From NCBI RefSeq assembly GCF_000344685.1, contig NW_006920414.1, forward strand, positions 45,820-83,237: a stretch of DNA of 37,418 nt, in the 5' to 3' direction. Positions 22,838 to 32,235 of this stretch are shown here, piece by piece (positions within the stretch are counted from its first letter, which is position 1; each line of letters begins with the position of its first letter). Source of the stretch: Gloeophyllum trabeum ATCC 11539 (taxonomy: Eukaryota > Basidiomycota > Agaricomycetes > Gloeophyllales > Gloeophyllaceae). The notes below the pieces were generated by a model. That model did not search any database and was not told where the DNA came from. It saw nothing but the letters and a program-made list of their open reading frames with translations. Position numbers and translations under genes: made by a program.

Positions 22838-22955
22838 ATGGGACATCCTGACAACGACTCGCTGATGACTCTCACTTGCCCAATGCTCCTGATAAGTGGT
22901 GCCAACGTACAGGTTATTCTACTATCAGTAGTGTCGGCCGTGGCGTTGGCGGCGT
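22838..22955 (+). pseudogene. Relic E, exon 1-like fragment of the 7TM receptor family
   Basis: The frame starting MGHPDNDSLMTL contains ISGANVQVILLSVVSAVALAAWL. This lines up with TM1 of gene A (GVIPAILSLTGAVVVLATAVAIWL) in length, spacing and the final AxWL. Similarity stops where the DNA element at 22956 begins. The rest of exon 1 and exon 2 were not found downstream. Confidence 0.5.
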
Positions 22956-23691
22956 GGTTACGAGTCCTGAGGTACGAAGGACGAGTCCTTACGCGCAAAA
23001 TATGCCTGCGTGCCGAACGATGTACCCCGTGAGATCTGTTTGTGCCGAGACGTCGTGGGAGTTATGTTTTGTATTGCAGACTACATTTTCGAACCTCCGA
23101 TTGGAAGTCCGGTTGTATGTGAGACTACAAAACCACTTTTGGCGCATTTTTGTAGTCTCCGAGACCATTGTTTGCTCATTTGCGGGCTCAATTCTTCGTC
23201 TTATCTCCCTTTTATTTTTTCTAGTCCTGGGTGTATGCTATACGGGTCTACAACAATATTTTGGTGAATTTATCGATTGTGTGTCTTGTCCTAGTCCGCA
23301 TGGCGGTTTTACTTTTATTGCTTATCGTGGGAATTGACTATTGTAGTGGCTTGTAGTCAGTGGCTGAGGTGCGGGCCGCGTCGGTTTGGATTCCTGCTCC
23401 TGCCTTCTATGACATAGGCTCTCTGCAGGTTCACCCGATCTGCAGAGCCATTACATCATTGGTATCTGGAATTGATTGCAGGCTGTAGAAGGGCCAGAAA
23501 AATTGTGAAAAATGCGGGAAATCCATAATATATTCAGAGCTCTATAGCAAGTCAAGGAATATACAAGATGATCCTGAGAGGTCTAGTGAAATTCAAATAA
23601 TACTTCAAGAAAGATAGGAATATTTGTGTCAGCTCTATGATATACAGTGTAAAATAGGGAGTATCTTATGCCCAACTCAGGACTCGTAACC
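22956..23691. mobile_element. Non-autonomous DNA element with 16-bp perfect TIRs, inserted in relic E
   Basis: GGTTACGAGTCCTGAG (22956-22971) is the exact reverse complement of CTCAGGACTCGTAACC (23676-23691). A subterminal AAGGACGAGTCCTTA palindrome and an inner GACTACAAAA...TTTTGTAGTC pair are also present, plus CTCTGCAG/CTGCAGAG arms near 23425-23455. It is related to 9084-10504 and 24134-24697. No ORF resembling a transposase and no clear target duplication was found. It separates the E exon 1 fragment from the E exon 3-4 fragment. Confidence 0.65.
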
Positions 23692-23901
23692 AGCCATGCA
23701 CAGCATTGGCCCACTCCCCCCAATAGATTCGCACCATAAGCTGAAGGTTTTATTGCTTTCTATCAGTGGTTCAATGATACAGAGTCTCTAACTCGCTTCC
23801 GTGAGTACTTGCTCAGCAGACGTTGGCTGGCGCTGTCACGGTATCCCTCCCTCTCGCTTCCTTAGCCTCCCATTCTGGTCATAAGTCCGACCTATTCCTG
23901 G
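23692..23901 (+). pseudogene. Relic E internal fragment, copy before the gap
   Basis: The final 90 bases (CGGTATCCCTCCCTCTCGC onward) resemble the exon 3 TM4 region of gene B. The stretch is almost identical to 24698-24908 and ends in the assembly gap. Confidence 0.4.
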
Positions 23902-24133
23902 NNNNNNNNNNNNNNNNNNNNNNNNNNNNNNNNNNNNNNNNNNNNNNNNNNNNNNNNNNNNNNNNNNNNNNNNNNNNNNNNNNNNNNNNNNNNNNNNNNN
24001 NNNNNNNNNNNNNNNNNNNNNNNNNNNNNNNNNNNNNNNNNNNNNNNNNNNNNNNNNNNNNNNNNNNNNNNNNNNNNNNNNNNNNNNNNNNNNNNNNNNN
24101 NNNNNNNNNNNNNNNNNNNNNNNNNNNNNNNNN
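23902..24133. other. Assembly gap, 232 N
   Basis: An unbroken run of N. It sits between two near-identical copies of a 760-775 bp segment, so its size and the copy number around it are uncertain. Confidence 0.99.
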
Positions 24134-24908
24134 CGCATTTTTTGTAGTCTCTGGGACCATTGTTTGCTCATTTGCGGACTCAATTCTTCGTCTTATCTCT
24201 CTTTTATTTTCTCTAGTCTGGGGCGTATGCTATACGGATCTACAACAATATTTTCGTGAATTTACTCGACTTGTGTGTCTTGTCCTAGTCCGCATGGCGG
24301 TTTTACTCTTATTGCTTATCGTGGGAATTGACTATTGTAGTGGCTTGTAGTCAGTGGCTGAGGTGCGGGCCGCGTCGGTTTGGATTCCTGGACTCTGATT
24401 GGCTCCTGCGTTCTATGACATAGGCTCTCTGCAGGTTCACCCGATCTGCAGAGCCATTACATCATTGGTATCTGGAATTGATTGCAGGCTGTAGAAGGGC
24501 CAGAAAAATTGTGAAAAATGCGGGAAATCCATAATATATTCAGAGCTCTATAGCAAGTCAAGGAATATACAAGATGATCCTGAGAGGTCTAGTGAAATTC
24601 AAATAATACTTCAAGAAAGATAGGAATATTTGTGTCAGCTCTATGATATACAGTGTAAAATAGGGAGTATCTTATGCCCAACTCAGGACTCGTAACCAGC
24701 CATGCACAGCATTGGCCCACTCCCCCCAATAGATTCGCACCATAAGCTGAAGGTTTTATTGCTTTCTATCAGTGGTTCAATGATACAGAGTCTCTAACTC
24801 GCTTCCGTGAGTACTTGCTCAGCAGACGTTGGCTGGCGCTGTCACGGTATCCCCTCCCTCTCGCTTCCTTAGCCTCCCATTCTGGTCATAAGTCCGACCT
24901 ATTCCTGG
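24134..24908. repeat. Near-identical direct repeat of 23143-23901 across the gap
   Basis: After the gap the sequence repeats 23143-23901 with few substitutions and one difference of about 16 bases (CTGGACTCTGATTGGCTCC present only here). It includes the 3' part of the GGTTACGAGTCC element (ending at 24697) and the start of the relic E exon 3-like fragment. It is either a recent tandem duplication or two haplotypes laid end to end. Confidence 0.85.
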
Positions 24909-25316
24909 CAACAGCTGCAACACAGTACGGCTTTGTGAACAGGTGTCGTTCCCGCTCTGTTTTCCGTGATTATTCCTGTCTTCCTCAGGGCTTTACATCC
25001 TTACGCCTCGCTGTAGCCGTTTTATCCCGTCTGAGGATGGGGACTTGCCATGTGTTGAATATATATCATCGATTTTCACTTGCGTATACCCTAGTTAATA
25101 GCTGCCTGGTATGTATGGCTCCTCTTCTCGACGCTTGCCACCATTGCGTCGACCACAATTCTGCTGCTTTACGTTGCGTTACAAGCCCGGGACCATAGCC
25201 GCGAAGTCACCCTCGACGGACTCGGACGGATAATGCGAGGCGCAACGAGTAATCAATGACTGGATGGTAGACTGGTGACATGTAAGTCAGCACTCTACCC
25301 CCTCGTACTCGGTAAG
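24830..25316 (+). pseudogene. Relic E, exon 3-4 fragment of the 7TM receptor family
   Basis: Bases 25010-25311 align along the whole of exon 4 of gene A. For example, ACTTGCCATGTGTTGAATATATATCATCG matches the part of A that encodes the Cys-Trp loop, and the end CCCCCTCGTACTCGGTAAGTAG keeps the exon 4 donor. The frame is broken by many stops and small indels. Upstream, 24830-24908 resembles the TM4 part of exon 3. Exons 5 and 6 are missing beyond 25330. It lies convergent to gene D. Confidence 0.68.
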
Positions 25317-25682
25317 TAGTTCCGCTCTATCCGCGAATCGCGATCGGCCTTCATGATATAAAGCCACTGGAGGGAGTAAAATATTGTATTAGGGTGGTCC
25401 GCATATTATAGCTCGTGCATGTACAGTAGCCTTCCAAGATAACCACATCAAGAACAACAAGGAAATATTCCAAAGATCTACCGCGTCTCGTCATTGAAGC
25501 GGTATGGAACGCAGGATTCCCGCCCCTCGGCCACCAAACAGCTGAGGGCAGCAGATCCTGCGGGCCAGTCTCCGTCTCCTTCAATGGTAGAGATATTTCC
25601 CGGAGCTAGAATTTTTGGTGGCCGCCTGATGCTCGACCCCCGTTCCCAGCCAAGTTAGCTGGAGCATTCAGCGTAGTAGCGG
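25317..25682. other. Junction between relic E and gene D
   Basis: No gene is seen. This stretch holds the point where both convergent receptor copies lose their 3' ends. Confidence 0.35.
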
Positions 25683-27021
25683 TCAAGTGCGGGGCGCTCT
25701 GGAACCCATTTCGAGTGAGTCCAGAGACTCGCGCTTCTGCGAGGCGAAAAGCGTGCGCAGGGCCGAAGAGAAAGAAGGACTAGGCAAGCACCCCATATCA
25801 CACTGAGTTGCACATATCGATATGAAAACGCAGAAGGCATGTACGCACTCGATGAACAAAATGATAGCTGCATACGCCCCCGGTAGGAACCCGTACATAG
25901 CCCCGCTCGCGACCCAGACAGCGTATGTCCCGTATGCGCTGATCCCACCGTCGCGCGTGACGAGGAAGTCCGCCGCGACGGCTATGGTATTGACGACGAC
26001 TATGTGCCTTGGTGATTAAGGATTGCGAAGCAGAAGACGAGAATAGCAGGATAACCGGGGTGAAACGCGACGCACCCAGGACAACGGGGTAAAACAGGAT
26101 TCTCCATGCTGCTCTTCTGGCAATGCTCGCATTGCCCACGACCGAGGTCCCCCTGTGCCGTCGTCTGGAACTGGCATTCGCATTTCCCGCTGACACGCTG
26201 TTACCCAGAGTCACCTCACAGCGAACCACCTTGCTCCGCGCGTGCTTAACCAGATGTGCGAGGACCACGATGGTTGAAACGCTCGCGACGGCGGTGGAGA
26301 TGACGAACCACGCGTAGGACGCACCGACCTCCCAGGCGGTGCGCGAGCGCGGGTTGGTGGCGGAGATCCAGCAGATAAGCGTCTCGGGATCCCATCCCCA
26401 GATGCGCGTTATGCCTGTCGGTTCAAGTTATACGTGAGTTGAGGAGGGAAGAGAGGAGATGGGGCGTACACCCAGGGAGCGCCGTCATGGTGGACGCCGC
26501 AAGGGAGATGACGAGGTACCAATGCACGAAACCGTCCGTGCGGACACTGTGGACGAGCACGAGTTGTAGGTGAAGTGGAATGAGCATGATCATGAAGTTG
26601 ATGAAGTTGTCTGGAGGGTCACGGATCTGGTTAGCGTGTGAGACGGCAGAGCGCAGGAAGGACATACTAGAAAACAGAGCGATGATGATGATGGCATCGC
26701 ACCATTTTGTGGGACCCGTGATGAGTACCTCCCCACTTTCACCACGCTTACATTTGAGCACATGTAGCCAGCGGGAGATCGTGCGGAAGGAGTGACTCAC
26801 AGATAGGTGCCACTATACGCCAGACTCATGAGCTGTACCCAGAGGAGCATCCGCAGAGTCTGCCTGCCAGGAGGCGGCCGTGTCTTAGGGCTGCGCCATA
26901 CCACGAGCGCCAGAGCCAGGACGACGATTGCGGATACAAGAGAAAAAATTGTCGGCACCACCGCAGTCCATACCACCACGCGTTGCTTGTCTGGACTCCA
27001 GGTGAAGGAGGAGTTGGACAT
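25683..27021 (-). CDS. Seven-transmembrane GPCR-like receptor, paralogue D (short tail)
   Basis: Six exons in minus order (26801-27021, 26668-26735, 26470-26610, 26076-26414, 25849-25999, 25683-25779) join in frame to 338 aa. The start MSNSSFTWSPDKQRVVVW is close to paralogue C. All seven membrane segments are present: TM3 has FMIMLIPLHLQLVLV, the loop keeps W-G-W-D-P-E-T, TM6 has FYPVVLG, TM7 has GFLPGAYAAIILF. Exon 6 follows C through DSLEMG, then diverges and stops after SRAPRT. The cytoplasmic tail is therefore about 100 residues shorter than in C. The protein should still span the membrane, but sites in the tail would be lost. It could be a working short form or a recent pseudogene. Confidence 0.77.
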
Positions 27022-27068
27022 TTGCTGGTGTACAGAGGTGCTTCCGACGAGGAGGAGGATGTAGCAAG

Positions 27069-27095
27069 CTCACACTAATTGTGTGAGTATATATG
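27069..27095 (-). promoter_or_regulatory. TATA-like box with adjacent hairpin/palindrome upstream of gene D
   Basis: On the minus strand TATATA (around 27088-27095) lies about 70 bases before the ATG at 27021. It is followed at once by CTCACAC-(5)-GTGTGAG (27069-27087), a 7-bp perfect inverted repeat. It may be an operator-like site or an mRNA leader hairpin. Confidence 0.4.
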
Positions 27096-28059
27096 GAGGA
27101 CCCGTGGGTTTCGTCGGTGCAATGCACGCTGCGAGAGCTCAATGCCCAGACAGATGTCGAGGCGACCGCCTTCGTCATGGCGGACGGCATGGTAAGCTCT
27201 ACCATGTGGGCTAGTTGACAAGACAGCCCGTTCTCCGCGAGGCGATGAAGTCTTGAAGCTTGACCTCTTGATCGCCATCGTCGGAAGGCAGTGCGTAGGA
27301 ACTGCCAGGAAGGCGGTGCCGAAAAGCGCTTCTTGCCTATATTTCCTGCATAGTTTACCGAAGAACTGACCGATGTATCCAGCGTAGTGGCTCCATTCGA
27401 TCCTCATTCGACTCGGCCAGAGAACTCGATGTTGTCAAGCCTCACCGTCTGGGAACTCTTTCTCTCCTTGTTCGCGAAGTAGTTGGAGCGATAGTGCGCC
27501 CTCCGCGAGGCAATATGCTCTTGACCGCCTTCGTCGGGGAGACAGAGCGCAAGAACAGCTCAAATACCCATCAAAGCCACCCCGAGTCGTCGCGAAACTC
27601 CACATTTCGTGTCTGAAGTTGACTTGCAGCGATTTCCTGACGGCATAAATACCGGTCTCCGTCGGGCCCGATACCTGTCCGGCGAGCCCGCACTACGCCG
27701 GGCCGCTTTTGGTAAACGAAGTGCTTCATATGGTAACAGTGCTGCACACGGACCACGTCGTTCAAGTTGCAGGCATCCACCCGTAAGTAGGACAGTGCCG
27801 CATCTACCCCCTTCACGTTTCGAATGTAGCATAGCACTACAGGGGTCGATTCCATCATGGAAATGATTTGAGCATGCGAGCCGTCGGTGTGCTTGCCACC
27901 TGCACAAAATCGATGTCGGCAACTTTCAGGTGTATAACCGGACGGCTCGAACAACCTCCATAATGTCAGAATGACCAAGAGCTTGGGGAAGAACACATTT
28001 CGTTAATGTTTCGAGAACAATGCAACAAGAGGTCTGAGATGGACCATGCATACGGTCGG
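27096..28059. other. Upstream region of gene D with repeated ACGAAGGCGG boxes
   Basis: On the minus strand the box ACGAAGGCGGTC occurs near 27164-27176 and again near 27519-27532. Upstream of gene C, CGACGAAGGCGGCC occurs near 30938-30951. The first D copy and the C copy are followed by similar sequence (TGGGCxTTGAG, CTCGCAGCG). This looks like a shared promoter block duplicated with the genes. No coding region was recognised. Confidence 0.45.
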
Positions 28060-28818
28060 GTCTGTCAGAACCCATACCTCTCACAACCCATAATCTGCAA
28101 TAACCCATAGGATTTGGTGGTCCACGCAGTTGGTTCCCTTTTAAAAGCCTACAGTGCTTTGCATATGAAGCCGGGAAGCGCGTCTCGCAAAATGTTATTT
28201 GTCTCTGTTTGTCCCGCCGACGCCAACCTATAAGGGGCACTCGATGACGGCAAGTTGGGTGCGCCAGGCATACCCTACCGGAACCATAACACATGAAAAA
28301 CTCATAACATATGTGACCAACAACACTGTAGCGTATATGAGCTTTGTTTATCCCAACAAAGCTCTGAAAGAAGTCACAACCGCGGTCGGGCACAAAGCAA
28401 AAGCAAAGCAGCCTGCCGTGAGTCAGTGATGGAAATACCCCATATAGGTTTATTTGGTGCAGCCAAACAATATTTTGCGAAATATGCAAAGCACTGTAAG
28501 TCTGTGATACCCAATAAACCATGAATTTTAGGTGGTCATAACCCATAATCTGGTATATTATTAGCACGTAATGGGGCCTCTCGACCTATAAATGCGTGTC
28601 ACTATGGTCATGTATGGTATAAAATGCCATTCATATCCTAACCTCGTCCCACAGTGCGTGCAAATTGTCGCTTCGTTGATGGTCGGGACTTACCGACGGG
28701 GTGAGGCCGTGTCACGTTGACTATAGTGTCACATGCTGTCACAGGTGTAGTAACCCTTATTTAATCTGTGATAGCCCATAACTTTTCAGGTCCACGGACC
28801 GGTATGGGTTTTGCAGAC
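28060..28818. mobile_element. Inverted-repeat element rich in ACCCATA motifs
   Basis: The ends GTCTGTCAGAACCCATACC (28060-28078) and GGTATGGGTTTTGCAGAC (28801-28818) are imperfect inverted repeats. ACCCATA or its variants recur inside in the same orientation (28089, 28103, 28542, 28768) beside AATCTG. No target duplication or transposase frame was identified. It is probably a non-autonomous DNA transposon. Confidence 0.48.
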
Positions 28819-29165
28819 TCGATTGTATGTGCAGCTGACTAAGTTGTGACGCTGAGTCGAATCGAACCACTGTACTGGCCAAACGGTCATTAGGTGATAT
28901 TGCTGAATGTGCGGGAAGTAATGCTGCATGCAGAGACTTTGATTGACCCCGTGACAAGTCTCTCACAAAATCAGCACACCAAACTCAACATTCGACACGA
29001 CTCGGCGTTCAAGTTGCAGGCTTGGCTACAAGTCGACTCGCCGATATGCACACGAGCCTGTCTTCTACACCCAACATGATTACGCCATCCGTAAACTATA
29101 GTAATATCATTGTACAGTACAATTTTCCCGGACGACCCGCCAAGAACCCAGGCATCCACTCCCCT
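28819..29165. other. Intergenic DNA downstream of gene C
   Basis: No gene or repeat recognised. Confidence 0.3.
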
Positions 29166-30783
29166 CTACAGCTGACCAATATCCGCATCTACCCGAGTCG
29201 TGTCGCTATCATCGGTATCGACACGCAAAACGCTCGGTCTCCTCCGGCGTCCGACACAACTCGCCCCTCTGGGCCGTCCGACATGAGGCGCAGGAAGACC
29301 ATCTTCACGACTCTTCGTATCCTCCGGCAAATCTGTGGCCGCAGAAGACGGCGAATCATCTTGGCGCCCCACGCCGTCTTTTGCGTCCTCCTGGTCGTCC
29401 GGCACGCCATCACTTACCACCTGAGTAATCAGCTCGATCTCGATCCTCGTAGTCGCAGCCAAGTCGCATTTACGCTGACGGCGCGGGAACCCCATCTCCA
29501 GCGAGTCCAGCGAATCACGCTTGGGCGGGGAGAAGAGAGTGCGCAGTGCACAGGAGAAGGAAGGGCTAATGAAATAGACTTGATAGATGAGTGGAGCAGA
29601 GGGGGATAGGCGAGGAAAGCACGCACTCGACAAACACAGCAATAACCGCATACGCCCCCGGCAGGAGCCCGTACGCGCACCCGCTCGCCGCCCACACGAC
29701 GTATGTCCCGTATGAATCAATCCCGTTGTCGCGCGTGATGAGGAAGTTGGCGGTGGCGGAGATGCAGTTATTGATTACTATGCATCGCGCCAATTAGGGG
29801 ACGCGGTAGGATAGGATGCTCAAACAGGTACCGGGGGACATACGCACCAAGGATGATAGGATACAACAAGATCCTCCATGCAGCCCGTCTCACGATCCTC
29901 GCATTACCTCCTATCACACTCCCCCGTTGCCGTCTCGCACTCCCACCCCCGCTTCCCGCACTATCACCGAAGGTTACTTTGAACTCCACCACCCTGCTTC
30001 TCGCATGGCGTACCAAATGCCCAAGGACGATGAGAGTTGATATGCTCGCAACGGTCATGGAGATGATGATCCACGCGTAGAACGCGCCCACCTCCCAGGC
30101 GGTGCGCGTGCTCGGACGGGTGGCGGTCACCCAACAGATAAGAGCCTCGGGGTCCCACCCCCAGATACGCTTGATGCCTAGAAGACGGGATTGAGTTGAG
30201 AAAGGGATACAGCCGGAGAGGGGAAGTTGCGTACATCCAGGAAGAGCGGTGACGACCGCGGCACCGAGGGAGGCGAATAGGTACCAACGAACGAAGCCAT
30301 CGGTACGGATGCCATGGACGAGGGCGAGCTGGAGGTTGATCGGGATTAACATGATCGTAAAGTCGATGAAGTTACCTGCGGAGCAGCAGCGTCTAGTCAG
30401 CGCTCACGCAGAAGCAGGGCAGGTACATACTGGCGAAAAGTGTAAGGATGATGATTGCATCGCACCATTTCGTCGGTCCTGTGATAAGCATCTCACCCCT
30501 TCGCAGCACTCATACGTGAGTCCACATACCTTATCGCCAAATCATCCGGGAATGTGACTCACAGGTATGTCCCGCTATACACCAGACTCATGACCTGCAC
30601 CCACAGCAGCATCCGCAGACTCTGCCTGCCCAAGCTGGGTCGCGTCGTAGGGTTGTGCCATATCGCGAACGCCAGAGCCAGGACAACGAGCGCCGCCACG
30701 AGCGAGAAGATCGTCGGGACAACCGCGGTCCACACCACTACGCGTTGCTTATCTGGACCCCAGGTGAAGGAAGAGATGGGCAT
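29166..30783 (-). CDS. Seven-transmembrane GPCR-like receptor, paralogue C (long tail)
   Basis: Six exons in minus order (30563-30783, 30431-30498, 30235-30375, 29848-30177, 29627-29777, 29166-29565) join in frame to 436 aa, the longest of the four. Start ATG 30783 gives MPISSFTWGPDKQRVVVW. TM1 is VVPTIFSLVAALVVLAL; TM3 includes FTIMLIPINLQLALV; the loop reads W-G-W-D-P-E-x3-C-W; TM6 has LYPIIL and TM7 LLPGAYAVIAVF. The third intracellular loop has a Gly/Ser/Arg-rich insertion (GSGGGSARRQRG) of about 13 residues relative to A. The tail of about 130 residues is Asp/Arg/Ser-rich and ends DADIGQL, similar to the NQDIAQL end of B, so the tail tip is conserved. The gene is likely intact. Its closest paralogue is D. 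Confidence 0.82.
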
Positions 30784-32235
30784 GTACTAGTGTACAGAGG
30801 GGACAGGTTGGCGAGGAGGGCGGGGTAGCAAGCACATGGGGATAGGGAAGATATGGTGGATGGGTGGGTATAGTCGGAGGAACGGTCGCTGCGAGAGGGT
30901 CGAGGGCCACTCAAGGCCCAAATAGATGGTGGACTTGGCCGCCTTCGTCGGGAGGTAGAGCTAGATTGAAGGACCGCGTCGCTGCAGAATCAGGTAGGCC
31001 AGGAACGAGGCCGCGGTGGCAGAGCTGTACGTGGTGCGGCAAAAATGATATGTTGAGTGTGCCTTGTATTACCCAATCAAAACAGGGAAAGTCGCCGGCG
31101 GACGTCGCTCGTAGGAGTAATATCGCTCGTACCCAGGTTTCGTCGGTAGTCGAGAAACCCCGCGGGAAGCATAGACGCCTTGAGTGAATAAGACCTATTG
31201 ATAGCTCAAAGGCACGCGGCTTCGTGGTGTACACGATAGCCTTTCGCTATAGCAAGGTTTACAAGTTGGATTGGACTGATGGTGATAGTCAGCTTACCCG
31301 CCAGTACGTTAAATGACATATAGTTGCGGTTCTGCACCTGCGGCACACTGTGCAGCCGACGACGAAAGTTGTCTCTGCCGTATGAAGCCGTGAATGGGAG
31401 GATATCTCATGATGGGTCGATCTCAGAACGTGTGCAATAGCACGTCTCGCTGAGACAGAGTCCACATACGGAGAAGAAAAAGCTAATAGTGAGCTAGGTA
31501 TATATCCACTGACGAAGGAGGATCGTACCGTTGTCTGCCAAGATGATAGGTAAGGGACTGGTATGTATTTGACAACGAACGACGAGCTTCCAGGAGTGAT
31601 GAAGGACTTTGTCCTAGTACCGACCAGTCTTCGAGCTAGAGCCTCGAATCGTGCAGAACAAACGGCTCGAGACTGTAGTGCCAGTGGATCCCAGATCGAA
31701 CTGAAAACACCCAACCTGTACATCATCCATACGGCTCTGGGATGTGTTTGGCTTCCAAATTTGCTACGTGGTCGGTCAAGCACTTCATGAGTATTAGTCA
31801 AGCATCCACACGAACCGAACTGGAAGGAGGCAGAGAGCGAGCGTCGGGAAAGAGACACCAAAATTTCCCACAAAAAGGCCAGCTTTGGATAAAACTTCGC
31901 GACTGAGTTCACTGCCATAGCCGAAATCTCGATGGGGAGGACTCAGTCTGGGCGATTTGGTGCCAGAATATAAGAAGTAAAGATGAGGTAGACGAGGTTG
32001 GATACGTAGCAAAACTGGCTAGCCCACAGTCTGCCCCGCCCGCCAGAGGCTCGGCATACTCCGATGATCTTTGATTCTGAAATATTAATCCGCCTGCGGT
32101 CTCAACGACTCACGACTCACGACTCACGACTCACGAGGGACAACAGCTTCAAACCATGGAAAATACTAATCTAACGTGTACTTACTCTATAAATATTCCT
32201 GTTTTATCCACCTGTTTCGGATCAATTTTATCCTT
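30784..32235. other. Intergenic DNA between genes B and C
   Basis: The first 200 bases are the promoter side of C and share boxes with the D upstream region. The long minus-strand frame at 31289-31918 has no family resemblance and unconvincing composition, so I do not call it. A short tandem repeat is listed separately. Confidence 0.3.
32106..32136. repeat. 7-bp tandem repeat (CGACTCA)n, 4.4 units
   Basis: Four full CGACTCA units and a partial one in perfect register, 100 bases beyond the stop codon of gene B. CGACTCAC/GTGAGTCG units contain TGAGTC, an AP-1/bZIP-like half-site pattern, but no role is shown. Confidence 0.85.

Noticed and set aside
23823..24350. 175-residue frame spanning the N run
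   Set aside because: It is an artefact of translating the assembly gap.
27926..28567. 213-residue minus-strand frame
   Set aside because: It starts inside the ACCCATA inverted-repeat element and crosses its edge; no domain is recognised.
31289..31918. 209-residue minus-strand frame between genes B and C
   Set aside because: No motif, hydrophobic pattern or splice support; the opposite strand is equally open in parts. Chance is more likely.
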